Origin: an uncultured Bacilli bacterium
GTDB taxonomy: Bacteria > Bacillota_I > Bacilli_A > RF39 > UBA660
Reading direction: 5' to 3'
NCBI GenBank assembly: GCA_947632375.1
Contig: CANRPF010000003.1
Span: forward strand, 33,099-97,098
DNA: 64,000 bases
Positions 43,891-53,418 of the stretch are shown here, piece by piece (position 1 is the first letter of the stretch; each line of letters opens with the position of its first letter). A model generated the notes under the pieces. That model was not told the DNA's origin, searched no databases, and saw nothing but the letters and a program-made list of their open reading frames with translations. Position numbers and translations under genes: made by a program.

Positions 43891-44619
43891 ATGAAAAAAA
43901 GATATTATTTATTAATAGCAAGTTTGTTGGTGTTACCTTTGATTAACGCAAATGCTTCTTCTGAAGCTTTACCAGGTACTGCCAATTATGATGCTTTTAA
44001 AAATGCATATACAAAACATGAACAAATAACTGTTAATTCATCAGCAACTGTTACTATTTATGCAGAAGCAACTTGTACATTAAGTCCAAAGACTTGTTCA
44101 CTATTATATCAAGGTGGATATGAGACAATTGACGATGCTTTAATACATAACATTGTTTGTGCAAATGGAGAAAAAAACATAGTTGCACAAGATATGGGTT
44201 CAGCTTGTGATTCATATAATGATACTAATGACGCAAATTACGATAATGAAGAACCTGCTTATTGTTCATCTGATTTCTATATAACATGTACAAGTAGTTC
44301 TTCTGGTAATAATACATTAGGACTTGATTCAAGTTCTTCATCAGAAAAAACTACTCAAAAGCCATCTTCAAGTGGTGGTTCTTCTGGAGGCTCTTCTAGT
44401 GGAAGCAGTTCTTCTGGAAGTACATCTAGTGGTGGAAGTTCTTCAAGCGGAAGTAGTAGCTCATCTAGTGGATCAGGCTCTAAATATGAAGGATCATCAG
44501 CAGAAAAAAGTCCTCAAACAGGAGTAGGAACTTATTATATTGTATTAGGTGTAGTTGCTATATTAGCTTATAGCTTAATGCTAGTAGTAAAGAAATTTAA
44601 TTTATTTAAAAAACTATAA
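43891..44619 (+). CDS. Ser/Gly-rich surface protein with SPQTG anchor
   Basis: A 242-residue protein: signal peptide about 1-22 (ending NANAS), a cysteine-containing domain (about 25-145, ending DFYITCTSSSS), a Ser/Gly spacer (about 146-200) and a C-terminal sorting-type signal SPQTG (207-211) followed by a hydrophobic helix and KKFNLFKK. SPQTG is a variant of LPxTG, so a sortase could attach it to peptidoglycan, but no sortase is in the window. It is 10 bases after the large surface gene. Confidence 0.75.
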   Translation: MKKRYYLLIASLLVLPLINANASSEALPGTANYDAFKNAYTKHEQITVNSSATVTIYAEATCTLSPKTCSLLYQGGYETIDDALIHNIVCANGEKNIVAQDMGSACDSYNDTNDANYDNEEPAYCSSDFYITCTSSSSGNNTLGLDSSSSSEKTTQKPSSSGGSSGGSSSGSSSSGSTSSGGSSSSGSSSSSSGSGSKYEGSSAEKSPQTGVGTYYIVLGVVAILAYSLMLVVKKFNLFKKL

Positions 44620-44623
44620 TTAT

Positions 44624-44646
44624 GAACCTTTAATGGTTCTTTTTTT
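44624..44646 (+). terminator. Terminator
   Basis: GAACC (44624-44628), loop TTTAAT, GGTTC (44635-44639), T run to 44646. Confidence 0.8.
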
Positions 44647-44736
44647 GATAAAAAAAGTACGGGCTTATAGTACTGATAATTTGTGTTTTTATTGTTTTAA
44701 TAAAATTTGTATGTTATATTTTGATTAGGAGTTAGT

Positions 44737-46196
44737 ATGAAAAAATACAAGAAGATATTATTTTATTGCAGTTTATTAATTATTTCATTTTTTATATGTT
44801 ATCAATGTGATACGAATCCATTTGTTGAACGAAGATTAAATGCAGACTCTAGCGTTTAAATATATATTGGTGAGATGATTAAAAAAGGTTTTTTACCATA
44901 TAGAGATATTTTTGATAATAAAGGCCCACTTTTATATTTGATTAATTTTCTAGGTATTCTATTAACGAATCATGGGTATATGGGTATTTGGTTAATAGAA
45001 GTAATTTTTATGTTCTTTGATTTGGTTTTTATTGATAAAATATGTAGACTTTTTTTTAACAATAGAATATTTTCAATTTTTATAATATCATTTTTGGCAA
45101 TTCCAATTGCTACTTTTTTAGAAGGCGGTAATTATTCAGAAGAATATGCAATGCCATTTATATTAATGTCATTGTATTATTTTATAAAGTATATACTTTA
45201 TCCAGATAAATATAAATATTATGAAAGTTTAATTACGGGTATTTCAATGGCGTTTGTATTATTGTTACGTCCAAATATGATTACTTTATGGTTAGTTTAT
45301 GCTTTGTTCTTTCTTTTTGATTTTATAAAAAAGAAGAAATTCGTAGAACTAAGTGAAACCATCTTTTATTTCTTTGTTGGATTGCTCAGTGTGCTATCGA
45401 TTTTTTATTAATTCTTAGCTATAAAGGAATACTAATTGATTGTATAAAAGAATATATAATTTTTAATTTTAAATATACAACAGTGCATAATGTTACACCT
45501 CTTTATTCATTATCAACTTTTTTAGAAAAAACATCATTTTTATTCTTTTCTTTTTGTATGCCATTTGTATATTTATTTTTTAGAAGAAAAAATAATATTA
45601 ATATGACTATTGCAAGTATTATCTATTTGTTGTTAACTCTTTTATTAATTATATTACCAGGAAGAATTTATGGACATTATATGTTGTTTATAATTCCTGC
45701 ATTTATAATACCTATTTTAATGTATTTTGATCTTATTAATAGTTTTAAAAATATTTATGTATTGATTATAGGAATATTATTTATTATGTTTTTATGTAAA
45801 GATAATATGAGCACTGTTTTCGATATATATAATAATTTAAATACAAATACTATTACAGCAGATGTGTTAAAAACAGTAATAAATAAAAATACTGAAAAAG
45901 ATGATAAAATAATAGTATTCGGTAATGAAAGTAGAATTTATTTAGAAACAAAACATTTAGCAGCTAGCAAACATATAATTCAGCTTCCTGCTGTATATGT
46001 TGATAGCTATTTAATGGATAATTTTGTTCATGATTTAGATTCTTGTTCGGCCAAATTAATTTTATATACTAAATTTAAGCTTTATTCACCTAAGAATGTT
46101 ATTATAAAAAATAAAATAGATACTCTTTTAAAAGAAAAAAAGTATAAAGAATTAACTGAAGTGGCTAATTATGTAATATTGAAGAGAAATGATTGA
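44737..46196 (+). pseudogene. Decayed GT39-type membrane glycosyltransferase
   Basis: Three pieces join into one protein of about 485 residues with the design of ArnT/PMT-like lipid-linked sugar transferases. Piece 1 (44737-44859) has a membrane helix and ends LNADSSV at TAA. Piece 2 continues in the same frame as IYIGEMIKKGFLPYRDIFDNKGPLL, the classic GT39 segment; TAA replaces an expected Tyr or Phe codon. Piece 3 is reached by one frameshift in the T6 run at 45401-45406; with seven T the frame reads on through LLILSYKG into the frame of 45483-46196. A good AGGAG site precedes ATG 44737. Phase variation or sequencing error in the T run cannot be excluded, but the TAA makes a pseudogene likelier. 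Confidence 0.8.
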
Positions 46197-46273
46197 AATT
46201 TAGTATATTGATTTTATTTCAAAAATATTATATTATGTTAATAGAGACTACAAGCTAATAGGAGTTGGTAAAA

Positions 46274-47365
46274 TTGAAAAAAAAGTTACTATTAATATTA
46301 AGTTGCTTATTGCTAGTTCCTCTTGGAACTAAAGCTGCAACTCAAAGTACAGAGGTTGGGTATGATTTAACACAATATCAGTGTTCGAAATTGCAAGATA
46401 GAAGTATAACTACTAGTGATAGTGTATATTTTTCACAATGTATGAAAGCTACTTGTAATAATTTAGAATATAAATTAAATTATTATTCAAATAATACTGT
46501 AAAATGTTCAAATGGAAATACTAAACCTTATTATAATTTATATAAAAATGGTTGTGCAAATTATCAAACTTCAGTATGTAATGATAATACAGTAAAATAT
46601 TGTTCTATAGTTATGTATTATGATTGTAATAAAAAGCAAGATGGATCAGATTATACTACTACAACAACAAAAACTAAAAAGCCTACAAATACAAAAACAA
46701 CAACAACTAAAGCACCTGTTAAAAGCAATACTAAACTAAGTAGTTTAACTTTATCTAGTGGAAGTATAGCATTTAATAGTGATACTTATGTTTATAATAT
46801 GATTGTTGGTCAAAATATTAATAGTATTGTTGTCAATGCAGTTCCAGAGGATTCGAATAGTAAAGTTGCAGTTAGTGGAAACGATAACATTTCTAATGGT
46901 AGTGTTATTTCAATAGTAGTAACAGGTACTGATGGTTCCACTAGTGAATATAAAATTAATATTTTAAAAGAGTCAGCACAGAATTTATCAAATAATACAA
47001 GATTAAAATCATTGAATGTAGAAGATTATAATATCAATTTTAGTCCTAATATAAATGAATACTCTGTAACTATAGATGAAGATATTAAAGAATTATCATT
47101 GGATTATGAAACTGAAGATTCTACTTCAACTGTTACAGTAAGTGGTAACAATAATTTATCTAATGGTAGTAAAGTAGTTTTAAATGTAACTGCTCAAGAT
47201 GGAACAACAGGACATTATACATTAAATATTTTTGTTAGAAAAAAATCTAATATAATAAAAATATTATTTATTATAGTATTGTTATTGGCATTAGCAGCTG
47301 GTGGCTATTATATGTACAATAAATTTATGGCGAATAGAAAGGGAGATAAATATGAATATGAATAA
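46274..47365 (+). CDS. Cys-rich surface protein with two cadherin-like domains
   Basis: A 363-residue exported protein: signal peptide about 1-21 (ending LGTKAA); a cysteine domain (about 25-130 with eight or more Cys, including TKPYYNLYKNGC and CNDNTVKYC); a Thr/Lys linker (TTTTKTKKPTNTKTTTTK); two cadherin-like beta sandwiches (about 155-235 and 242-330; LSSLTLSSGSIAFNSDTYVY and LKSLNVEDYNINFSPNINEY); and one membrane helix with basic tail. TTG 46274 is chosen because AGGAG lies 10 bases upstream; TTG 46265 is too close. It overlaps the next gene by 14 bases. Confidence 0.8.
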   Translation: MKKKLLLILSCLLLVPLGTKAATQSTEVGYDLTQYQCSKLQDRSITTSDSVYFSQCMKATCNNLEYKLNYYSNNTVKCSNGNTKPYYNLYKNGCANYQTSVCNDNTVKYCSIVMYYDCNKKQDGSDYTTTTTKTKKPTNTKTTTTKAPVKSNTKLSSLTLSSGSIAFNSDTYVYNMIVGQNINSIVVNAVPEDSNSKVAVSGNDNISNGSVISIVVTGTDGSTSEYKINILKESAQNLSNNTRLKSLNVEDYNINFSPNINEYSVTIDEDIKELSLDYETEDSTSTVTVSGNNNLSNGSKVVLNVTAQDGTTGHYTLNIFVRKKSNIIKILFIIVLLLALAAGGYYMYNKFMANRKGDKYEYE

Positions 47366-47873
47366 AATATCAAAATGTGCTTTGATATTCATCTTCTCCT
47401 TTTTTCTTTTTAGTTTAAATTCTTTCGCTGCAACAACAACTACTTCTGTGAATTGTAATGCATTAGGTAAAAAAGCCTGCCAAGCTTATGGTGGAAAATG
47501 CAGATGGATGAGTGGTACTTGCCAAGAACAATATGTTGCTCAATCTCCATGTAGCGATAAGAATATCAGAACTGTTTTAAGATTGGCTGGTTATGCTCTT
47601 AAACTTGCAACAATTGCAATTCCTATAATATTAATAGTTTTAGGAACTATTGATTTATATAAAGCAGTTGTTGATAAAGATGAAAAAATGTTTTCAAAAC
47701 AAATAAAGGTATTTTTAATAAGAGTAGCGATTGGTATATTTGTATTTTTTATACCAACCATTACGAAAGCATTGTTTAGCTTAGATGATAATATAAATGT
47801 TACTGAAGATAATGAATATAAACTATGTGAGATTTGTTTATTAGAACCATCTAAATGTGATATTTCGAATTGA
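47352..47873 (+). CDS. VirB2/TrbC-like two-helix protein with Cys-rich head
   Basis: A 173-residue protein: signal peptide (to about 27, SLNSFAATT), a short Cys domain (CNALGKKACQAYGGKCRWM...C), then two membrane helices joined by a charged loop (IPIILIVLGTIDLYKAVVDKD; GIFVFFIPTITKALF), and a Cys-bearing end (CEICLLEPSKC). The helix pair matches the two small proteins at 53419 and 53881 almost position by position, so it is a third paralogue, here fused to a secreted Cys head. It is likely part of the same envelope machine. AAGGGAGATAAAT precedes ATG 47352. Confidence 0.75.
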   Translation: MNMNKISKCALIFIFSFFLFSLNSFAATTTTSVNCNALGKKACQAYGGKCRWMSGTCQEQYVAQSPCSDKNIRTVLRLAGYALKLATIAIPIILIVLGTIDLYKAVVDKDEKMFSKQIKVFLIRVAIGIFVFFIPTITKALFSLDDNINVTEDNEYKLCEICLLEPSKCDISN

Positions 47874-47914
47874 ACTCATAATTAATTGAGTTCTTTAATT
47901 TTATATCGTATAAT
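47874..47914 (+). promoter_or_regulatory. Terminator plus promoter of the EpsG-like gene
   Basis: GAACTCA (47874-47880) and TGAGTTC (47887-47893) form a terminator-like stem. The -35 TTGAGT (47886-47891) overlaps its right arm, with a 17-base spacer and perfect -10 TATAAT (47909-47914). Confidence 0.5.
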
Positions 47915-47960
47915 TATTATGGGGTTGTTTATTTGCTTATCATTGATGGCAGGTGACGAG

Positions 47961-49022
47961 ATGATTTATTTTTTACTATTGATATTAATTTTGCTACTAT
48001 ATAAATTAGGCAAGGAAAAAAAGAATGTACTTTTTTATTTTAATGTAGCTTGTATAATGCTTATTTTAGTTTCTGCATTAAGATATGATACAGGGTGTGA
48101 TTATTCTTATACTTATTTAAGAATTTTCAATAAATTAAAACTTGGATATTATTATCATTATGAAATTTTATTTAAATTATTAAATGAATTATTTATTTTT
48201 TTTCATTGCAATGCAATGATGCTAATATCTTTTTGTGGTATAGTCACTTTATTATTTATTTTTTCATTTTTAAAGGATAATATAGACCAACAGTATTTAA
48301 TAATTTCACTTTTATTTTTATTGATTTTTGGTATATATTTTGAAACTTTAGTTTGTATAAGGCAGTGGCTTGCTGTATCATTATTCCTATTTGGAGTGAA
48401 ATATTTAAAGCAAAATAAATATTTACAATATTTTATTTTTAATATTATTGCAGTAGGCATTCATACGACTAGTATATTAGGATTTGTATATTTTTTTGCA
48501 TATTGCTTTTTAAAAAATAAAAAGAAATTAATTTTTGTAATATATTTAGTTTCTGTATTTCTAATTTTTATTGATTGGAGATTAATTTTAAAATGTTTAA
48601 TTTTTTTAGTACCTAAAAGGTATAATTATTTATTAGTTGGAATATTAGGAGTTCCCAAAATGTATAATATAAGCATATTAAACATTATTTTTCCGAATGT
48701 TTTATTTGTTATATCATCATTAAAAAGAGATGTTTTGATTCGTGATAATAAACATTTTGACTTACACTATGTAGGTTTATTTATATATACTTTTATTTAT
48801 AATTTGACATTTTGGATTCCTGGTATAGTTAGAATTATAATGTTATTTAATATATTTCAAATTACTATTTTAATTTATTGGATTAAAAATATGATTACCA
48901 AAAAAGAGAAAGTAATATATAATCTATTAATATTTTTAGTTGGAGGTTTAACAATTTATAAATATTTTATTGTGGCAACCTATGGTATAGTGCCATACAA
49001 ATCAATTTTTTCTTTATTATAA
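47961..49022 (+). CDS. EpsG-like polysaccharide polymerase membrane protein
   Basis: A 353-residue protein with about nine to ten membrane helices. ALRYDTGCDYSYTYLRIF near the start and ETLVCIRQWLAVSLFLFGVKYLKQNKYLQYFIF with a following IHTTSILGF are the EpsG/Wzy-like pattern (RYxxGxDY and RQ motifs). Such proteins polymerise exopolysaccharide repeats at the membrane. ATG 47961 is chosen for its AGGTGACGAG site; earlier in-frame starts lie at or before the promoter -10. A neighbouring YfhO gene and the GT39 remnant suggest surface-glycan functions. Confidence 0.75.
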   Translation: MIYFLLLILILLLYKLGKEKKNVLFYFNVACIMLILVSALRYDTGCDYSYTYLRIFNKLKLGYYYHYEILFKLLNELFIFFHCNAMMLISFCGIVTLLFIFSFLKDNIDQQYLIISLLFLLIFGIYFETLVCIRQWLAVSLFLFGVKYLKQNKYLQYFIFNIIAVGIHTTSILGFVYFFAYCFLKNKKKLIFVIYLVSVFLIFIDWRLILKCLIFLVPKRYNYLLVGILGVPKMYNISILNIIFPNVLFVISSLKRDVLIRDNKHFDLHYVGLFIYTFIYNLTFWIPGIVRIIMLFNIFQITILIYWIKNMITKKEKVIYNLLIFLVGGLTIYKYFIVATYGIVPYKSIFSLL

Positions 49023-49041
49023 TGTTGTAAGGGAGTATTTT

Positions 49042-51432
49042 ATGAAAAAATCAAATAAATATTATTTATTATCATTTTTAATACCTATAATAATTGCAAG
49101 TGTTGTATTAGTTCCTTATATTATTAAGGGAAAAGGGATACTAATTTTGTGGGGAGATTTTTATCAACAACAAATACCTTTTGGAATGTATGTAAATAAA
49201 GCTTTGAAAAGTGGAAATTTTTATTTTAATTGGAATAACCATTTAGGTAATTCATTTTTAGCATCATTTTCGTTTTATAATTTAGGAAGTATATTTTATT
49301 TAATTAGTTTGTTATTTAGTTATAAAATATATCCATATTTAATAGGGCCAATATTAATATTAAAATATGGGGTAGCAGGATTAACAAGTTATGCATATAT
49401 AAAGACATTTGTTAAAAATAAAAAATATGCATTGTTAGGATCAATATTATATTCTTTTTGTGGATTTCAAATAACGAATAATTTTTTTAATCATTTTCAT
49501 GATGTTGTAGCACTATTTCCTTTATTATTGTTAACTTTGGATAAATTTGTTATAGAGAATAAAAAAGGATACTTTCCAATTGTACTTGCAATATGTGCAT
49601 TAACAAACTATTTCTTTTTTATAGGGGAATGTGTATTTTTATTAATTTATTTTATATGTAATATTATAGGAAAAAGATATAAAATAACAAAAGAAAAATT
49701 TGCATTATTAGCTTTTGAAACAGTTTTAGGAGTATTATTATCAAGTGTATTATTTTTGCCATCTATAATAAATGTTTTAAATAATCCTCGTGCAGAATTT
49801 TCATGGGCTTTAAAAGATATGTTTATTTATGATTATAAATGTATTTATCCTACTATAATAAAAAGTTTTATAATACCTCCAGATAATATGTTTAATAAAA
49901 GTATGTTTGTAAATATGGAATTTTCTTCATGCGAGCAATATTTACCTTTTATAGGTATTACTTTAGCAATTCCATATATTATAAAAAATAAAAAATCTCC
50001 ATTAACTTATATAATTTTAACATCTTTAATTATCATGTTTATTCCAATATTAAATAGTGTATTTTTTGGTTTTTCTTCGCAATATTATGCTAGATGGTTT
50101 TATATGCCAATATTGATTTACATTATTTGTTCTATGAAAACATTAGATGAAAATTATAATATTAAAAGTGGTGCTATAGGCACGGTAATACTATGGATTA
50201 TTTTTATAGTATTTACTGTACTTGTAATGCTTTTATCAACTAGAGATTTTAAGTTTATAAATGCAGGTTTATTTATATTTAATGTAACTATATCTTTATT
50301 ATCTTTTATTGTATTAATAGTGATATATAAATATAAAAATAAATTTTTGTATATATTTATATTTAGTTTGTTATCTATATATTTTATTTTTGATTCAAGT
50401 ATTTATCAGCATTCTGAAAGAAATAATTCATTGAATGACGATTATACTTTTGAGGAGTATTATACTAAATATTATTTAAATAGTAATGATTATTTAAAAT
50501 TTGAAAATGCTTCAAATTTTAGAATTAGTACTTCAGGTTATTCTAATATAGAATACATACTTGATAAAAATGCTACAATGGCTTTTATTAGTACTGCAAA
50601 TGGTAATATATATAAATTTTATAAATCGTTAAATGAGAGCTATATTCCTAGCGCCGAATATAAATATAAATTACAAGATGGAGAACATATTGCAAAAACG
50701 TTTTTATCTAATAAATATTTAATTCAATGGAAGGTAAAATTAAATAAGGGTGAGAATTCAAAAAATGTGTCAATTAAAATTGATGCAGATGAAGTTGATA
50801 ATGAATTCAATTTAATTGATAAATATTATAAAAAAAATTACGAAAATGATGCTTATACTTTGTATGAAAATAAAAATTTTTTAAGTTTTGGTTTATTGTA
50901 TGATAGTTTTATAAAAACAAAAGATTTTAATAATCTTGATTATGAAGATAGGGCAAGAGCATACTTAAAAGGGGTAATATTAAGTGATGATCAAATAAAG
51001 AAATATGAAGATATATTAAATGAAGTAAATAGTGAAGAATTAAAAAAGAATAGTTACGAAGATTATGAAAAAGATGTAAACAAAATAAAAAGTAACGGAG
51101 AAGTAGATTTTAAAATAACCAAAAAAGGATTTAAAGTAAAAGTAGATGCTAAAAAAGAAAATTTAATGTTATTTACAATACCATTTGATAAAGGGTGGGA
51201 AGCATATATAAATGGGAAAAAAGCCGAAATAGAAGAAGTAAGTAATGGCTTTATGGCAATTAAAGTTAATAAAGGAACAAGTAATATTGAATTTAAGTAT
51301 CATACAATAGGTGCTAAATTAGGCATATATATAAGTTTGATAAGCTTAATTATCTATTTTGTTTATTTGATTAAAAAAACAAAAATAAAAAAGTGTAAAA
51401 AAAGATTGAATTTTGAAAATAATATAGTATAA
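49042..51432 (+). CDS. yfhO: YfhO family membrane protein
   Basis: A 796-residue GT-C-like membrane protein with about 12-13 helices. ILWGDFYQQQIPFGMYVNKA, NWNNHLGNSFLASFSFYNLGS and LYSFCGFQITNNFFNHFHDV are YfhO hallmarks (PF09586), and the C-terminal soluble domain ends FDKGWEAYINGKKAEI...GFMAIKV. YfhO-type enzymes glycosylate lipoteichoic acid or other surface molecules from lipid-linked sugars. AAGGGAGT precedes the ATG. It is 20 bases after the EpsG-like gene. Confidence 0.92.
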   Translation: MKKSNKYYLLSFLIPIIIASVVLVPYIIKGKGILILWGDFYQQQIPFGMYVNKALKSGNFYFNWNNHLGNSFLASFSFYNLGSIFYLISLLFSYKIYPYLIGPILILKYGVAGLTSYAYIKTFVKNKKYALLGSILYSFCGFQITNNFFNHFHDVVALFPLLLLTLDKFVIENKKGYFPIVLAICALTNYFFFIGECVFLLIYFICNIIGKRYKITKEKFALLAFETVLGVLLSSVLFLPSIINVLNNPRAEFSWALKDMFIYDYKCIYPTIIKSFIIPPDNMFNKSMFVNMEFSSCEQYLPFIGITLAIPYIIKNKKSPLTYIILTSLIIMFIPILNSVFFGFSSQYYARWFYMPILIYIICSMKTLDENYNIKSGAIGTVILWIIFIVFTVLVMLLSTRDFKFINAGLFIFNVTISLLSFIVLIVIYKYKNKFLYIFIFSLLSIYFIFDSSIYQHSERNNSLNDDYTFEEYYTKYYLNSNDYLKFENASNFRISTSGYSNIEYILDKNATMAFISTANGNIYKFYKSLNESYIPSAEYKYKLQDGEHIAKTFLSNKYLIQWKVKLNKGENSKNVSIKIDADEVDNEFNLIDKYYKKNYENDAYTLYENKNFLSFGLLYDSFIKTKDFNNLDYEDRARAYLKGVILSDDQIKKYEDILNEVNSEELKKNSYEDYEKDVNKIKSNGEVDFKITKKGFKVKVDAKKENLMLFTIPFDKGWEAYINGKKAEIEEVSNGFMAIKVNKGTSNIEFKYHTIGAKLGIYISLISLIIYFVYLIKKTKIKKCKKRLNFENNIV

Positions 51433-51433
51433 T
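51406..51433 (+). promoter_or_regulatory. Promoter of the Tad/T4SS-like operon
   Basis: -35 TTGAAT (51406-51411), 16-base spacer, perfect -10 TATAAT (51428-51433), overlapping the yfhO stop. Confidence 0.6.
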
Positions 51434-51468
51434 TATATTTGTAAATGATAGAGAGGAATGGTATATAA

Positions 51469-51714
51469 ATGAAAGAAGCAAGTGGAGAATTAAGTGTAAC
51501 AGCAATTACTGTAATAGCAATCGCTGCAATTGCAACATTATTCATGGTATTAATTTATCCAAGAATTAAAAATCAAATAGTAAGTGGAGCAAATTGTTCG
51601 GCAGCATTTGCTTGTAAAGATATTTCAGGAACAAATACTAGAAGTTGTTTATATTATACTAATGAAAATGGTAGTACTGCTAGTGTTGTTTGTCCAAAAC
51701 AAGATGATGTTTAG
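51469..51714 (+). CDS. Flp-pilin-like small membrane protein
   Basis: An 81-residue protein: short polar start (MKEASGELSVTAIT), one hydrophobic helix (VIAIAAIATLFMVLIYP) and an extracellular part with four Cys (CSAAFAC, SCLYYT, VVC). The SGE followed by a long helix is reminiscent of Flp/Tad prepilins, though the canonical E-Y pair is missing. It begins an operon whose next two genes also resemble Tad proteins. Assembly into a filament is inferred. Confidence 0.6.
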   Translation: MKEASGELSVTAITVIAIAAIATLFMVLIYPRIKNQIVSGANCSAAFACKDISGTNTRSCLYYTNENGSTASVVCPKQDDV

Positions 51715-51755
51715 TATTATTTAAAAAATTAATTAAGAAGGAAAGGAAGACATAA

Positions 51756-52244
51756 ATGAGAGAATCTATAGGAGCAACTTGGTTGTTAGGTTTAGTTATC
51801 GCATTTATAATATTCTTTTCTTCTTTTTTAGCTTTATCAGTAAATTATAGTAAAGCATTCAATGTTAAGAATAATATTGTAGACTTTGTGGAAAAATATG
51901 AAGGTAATACTTGTGAAACTAGAAAGGCTATAGGAGAATATTTATATGATGTCGGCTATCTTGTAGCAGGAAATTGTCCTACTGAAAAAGACGATGATGG
52001 TAACGTTATTAGGACATATAAAGGATATGGAACTGATGGAAACGAGACTAGTGGCAAAGCATATTATTGTATTTCTGAAGAAGCACATGAAGATGATAAT
52101 GGCCTTAAAAAAACTTGGTTTAGTGTCATAGTATTTTTTAAAGTTGATTTACCAATTATAGGTGATTTAACTACATTTAGAATAAAAGGGGAAACTGAAT
52201 CAATATATTTCCCTGGTGAGGATGCTCATCCAGGTGCATGTTAA
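51756..52244 (+). CDS. TadE-like pseudopilin
   Basis: A 162-residue bitopic protein starting MRESIGATWLLGLVIAFIIFFSSFLALSVNYSKAF. The G-A-T, long helix and terminal x-x-S-KAF closely mirror the TadE start (rGaxavEFAlv...FGRAF). The outer domain carries Cys pairs (TCETRKA, AGNCPT, YYCIS, GAC) and a beta-rich end. AAAGGAAGACATAA precedes the ATG. TadE-type proteins are minor subunits of Tad pili. Confidence 0.6.
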   Translation: MRESIGATWLLGLVIAFIIFFSSFLALSVNYSKAFNVKNNIVDFVEKYEGNTCETRKAIGEYLYDVGYLVAGNCPTEKDDDGNVIRTYKGYGTDGNETSGKAYYCISEEAHEDDNGLKKTWFSVIVFFKVDLPIIGDLTTFRIKGETESIYFPGEDAHPGAC

Positions 52245-52257
52245 TAGGAGATAAAGT

Positions 52258-53304
52258 ATGAATGTAATAATTGCAAATGAAAGAAATCAAGAGTTAAGTT
52301 CATTAACAATTGATGTAATAAAAAAAGTTGAAGGTGTTTACCCTGTTAATGAATTAGTTGCAATGTTCACTAATTTTTTCTTTAATAAGATGATTTTGGA
52401 CATTACTTCTATAAAAGACTATAATGATTATAGAAATTTAAAACAGTTTTTTCAAACAATAGATGTAAGTAAAGTAATTCTATATTTAGCTGATAATAGT
52501 GCATGTAATTCTAAAGAATTTATTTCAAATTTAATAACTCTTGGTGTTTATAATTTTACTAATAATTTTTCAGAGATAATGACTTTATATGAACATCCAA
52601 GAACTTACTCTGAAGTTAGTCATTTACAAATTACTAAGAGTTCTTATGAAATAAATGCTCAAATAGATGCATCAGAACAAAAAGAAGAAAAAGAATTTGT
52701 TTTTGCAGAGGCTGAGGCACCAGCTAATTATGCAGGTGATAAAAGAGTTATTGGTGTTATTAATTTAACAGAGCATGCTGGAGCAACTACTTTAGTTGTA
52801 CAAATGGTTAAACAATTAAATTTATATTATAATGCGATTGGTATTGAAATGAATAAACAGGACTTTGTTTTTTTTGATACAGAGAATATTTATTCTTGTA
52901 CTTCAAAAGATGACGCTATAAAGAAAATTAATAGCTCTGGTGATATAGATGCTGTAATAATTGATTTGAATAATATGGATCCTGAAGGATTTTGTTCTGA
53001 TGTAATATATTTAATGGAACCAGGTACTATAAAGATGACAAAATTAATTAAAAAGAATGGAAAGATATTTGAAGAATTATCTGGACAGAAATTAATTTTG
53101 AATAGAGCTAATTTAGATGATAATGAAGTAAGTGAATTTGAGGTGGAAAGCCATACTAAGATATTCTGTGTTGTTTCTAATTTTAGAGATAATTTAGAAA
53201 GAGTTATAAGTGTTGATAAATTGCTTTCTAAACTAGGATATCGTAAATGTGGCAGAAGCGGAGCTGATGCTTCAATTAAAAAGCATGGTTTTTTTAAAAA
53301 ATAA
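52258..53304 (+). CDS. TadZ/CpaE-like atypical MinD-family protein
   Basis: A 348-residue soluble protein. The N-terminal part (about 1-130) is receiver-like. From about 160, VIGVINLTEHAGATTLVVQMVKQL has the position and shape of a deviant Walker A but lacks its signature lysines, and VIIDLNNMD (about 238) is the Walker B-like strand. TadZ proteins are such inactive ATPase-fold polarity factors for Tad pili. The match is to architecture, so this is moderate. AGGAGATAAAGT precedes the ATG. Confidence 0.6.
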   Translation: MNVIIANERNQELSSLTIDVIKKVEGVYPVNELVAMFTNFFFNKMILDITSIKDYNDYRNLKQFFQTIDVSKVILYLADNSACNSKEFISNLITLGVYNFTNNFSEIMTLYEHPRTYSEVSHLQITKSSYEINAQIDASEQKEEKEFVFAEAEAPANYAGDKRVIGVINLTEHAGATTLVVQMVKQLNLYYNAIGIEMNKQDFVFFDTENIYSCTSKDDAIKKINSSGDIDAVIIDLNNMDPEGFCSDVIYLMEPGTIKMTKLIKKNGKIFEELSGQKLILNRANLDDNEVSEFEVESHTKIFCVVSNFRDNLERVISVDKLLSKLGYRKCGRSGADASIKKHGFFKK

Positions 53305-53308
53305 TTAT

Positions 53309-53334
53309 AGTGATAATCAATTTTCACTTTTTTT
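53309..53334 (+). terminator. Weak terminator after the Tad-like genes
   Basis: AGTGA (53309-53313) pairs with TCACT (53324-53328), followed by T7. A new promoter follows. Confidence 0.5.
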
Positions 53335-53365
53335 ATAAACTTTTTACATATAGTTTAAAATTGTA

Positions 53366-53394
53366 TTGACATTATTTTATATTTTTTTTAAAAT
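53366..53394 (+). promoter_or_regulatory. Promoter of the TrbC-like genes
   Basis: Consensus -35 TTGACA (53366-53371), 17-base AT spacer, -10 TAAAAT (53389-53394). Confidence 0.65.
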
Positions 53395-53418
53395 AATAGT
53401 AGAAAGAAGAGGTTTTTT

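Noticed and set aside
44324-44527. A Val/Leu-rich frame within the Ser/Gly linker region
   Set aside because: It is a frame-shifted reading of the serine repeats; the Ser/Gly frame has signal peptide and anchor.
47886-47960. Upstream TTG and ATG starts for the EpsG-like protein
   Set aside because: The TTG is the -35 of a good promoter and the -10 lies at 47909-47914, so the ATG at 47961 with AGGTGACGAG is preferred.
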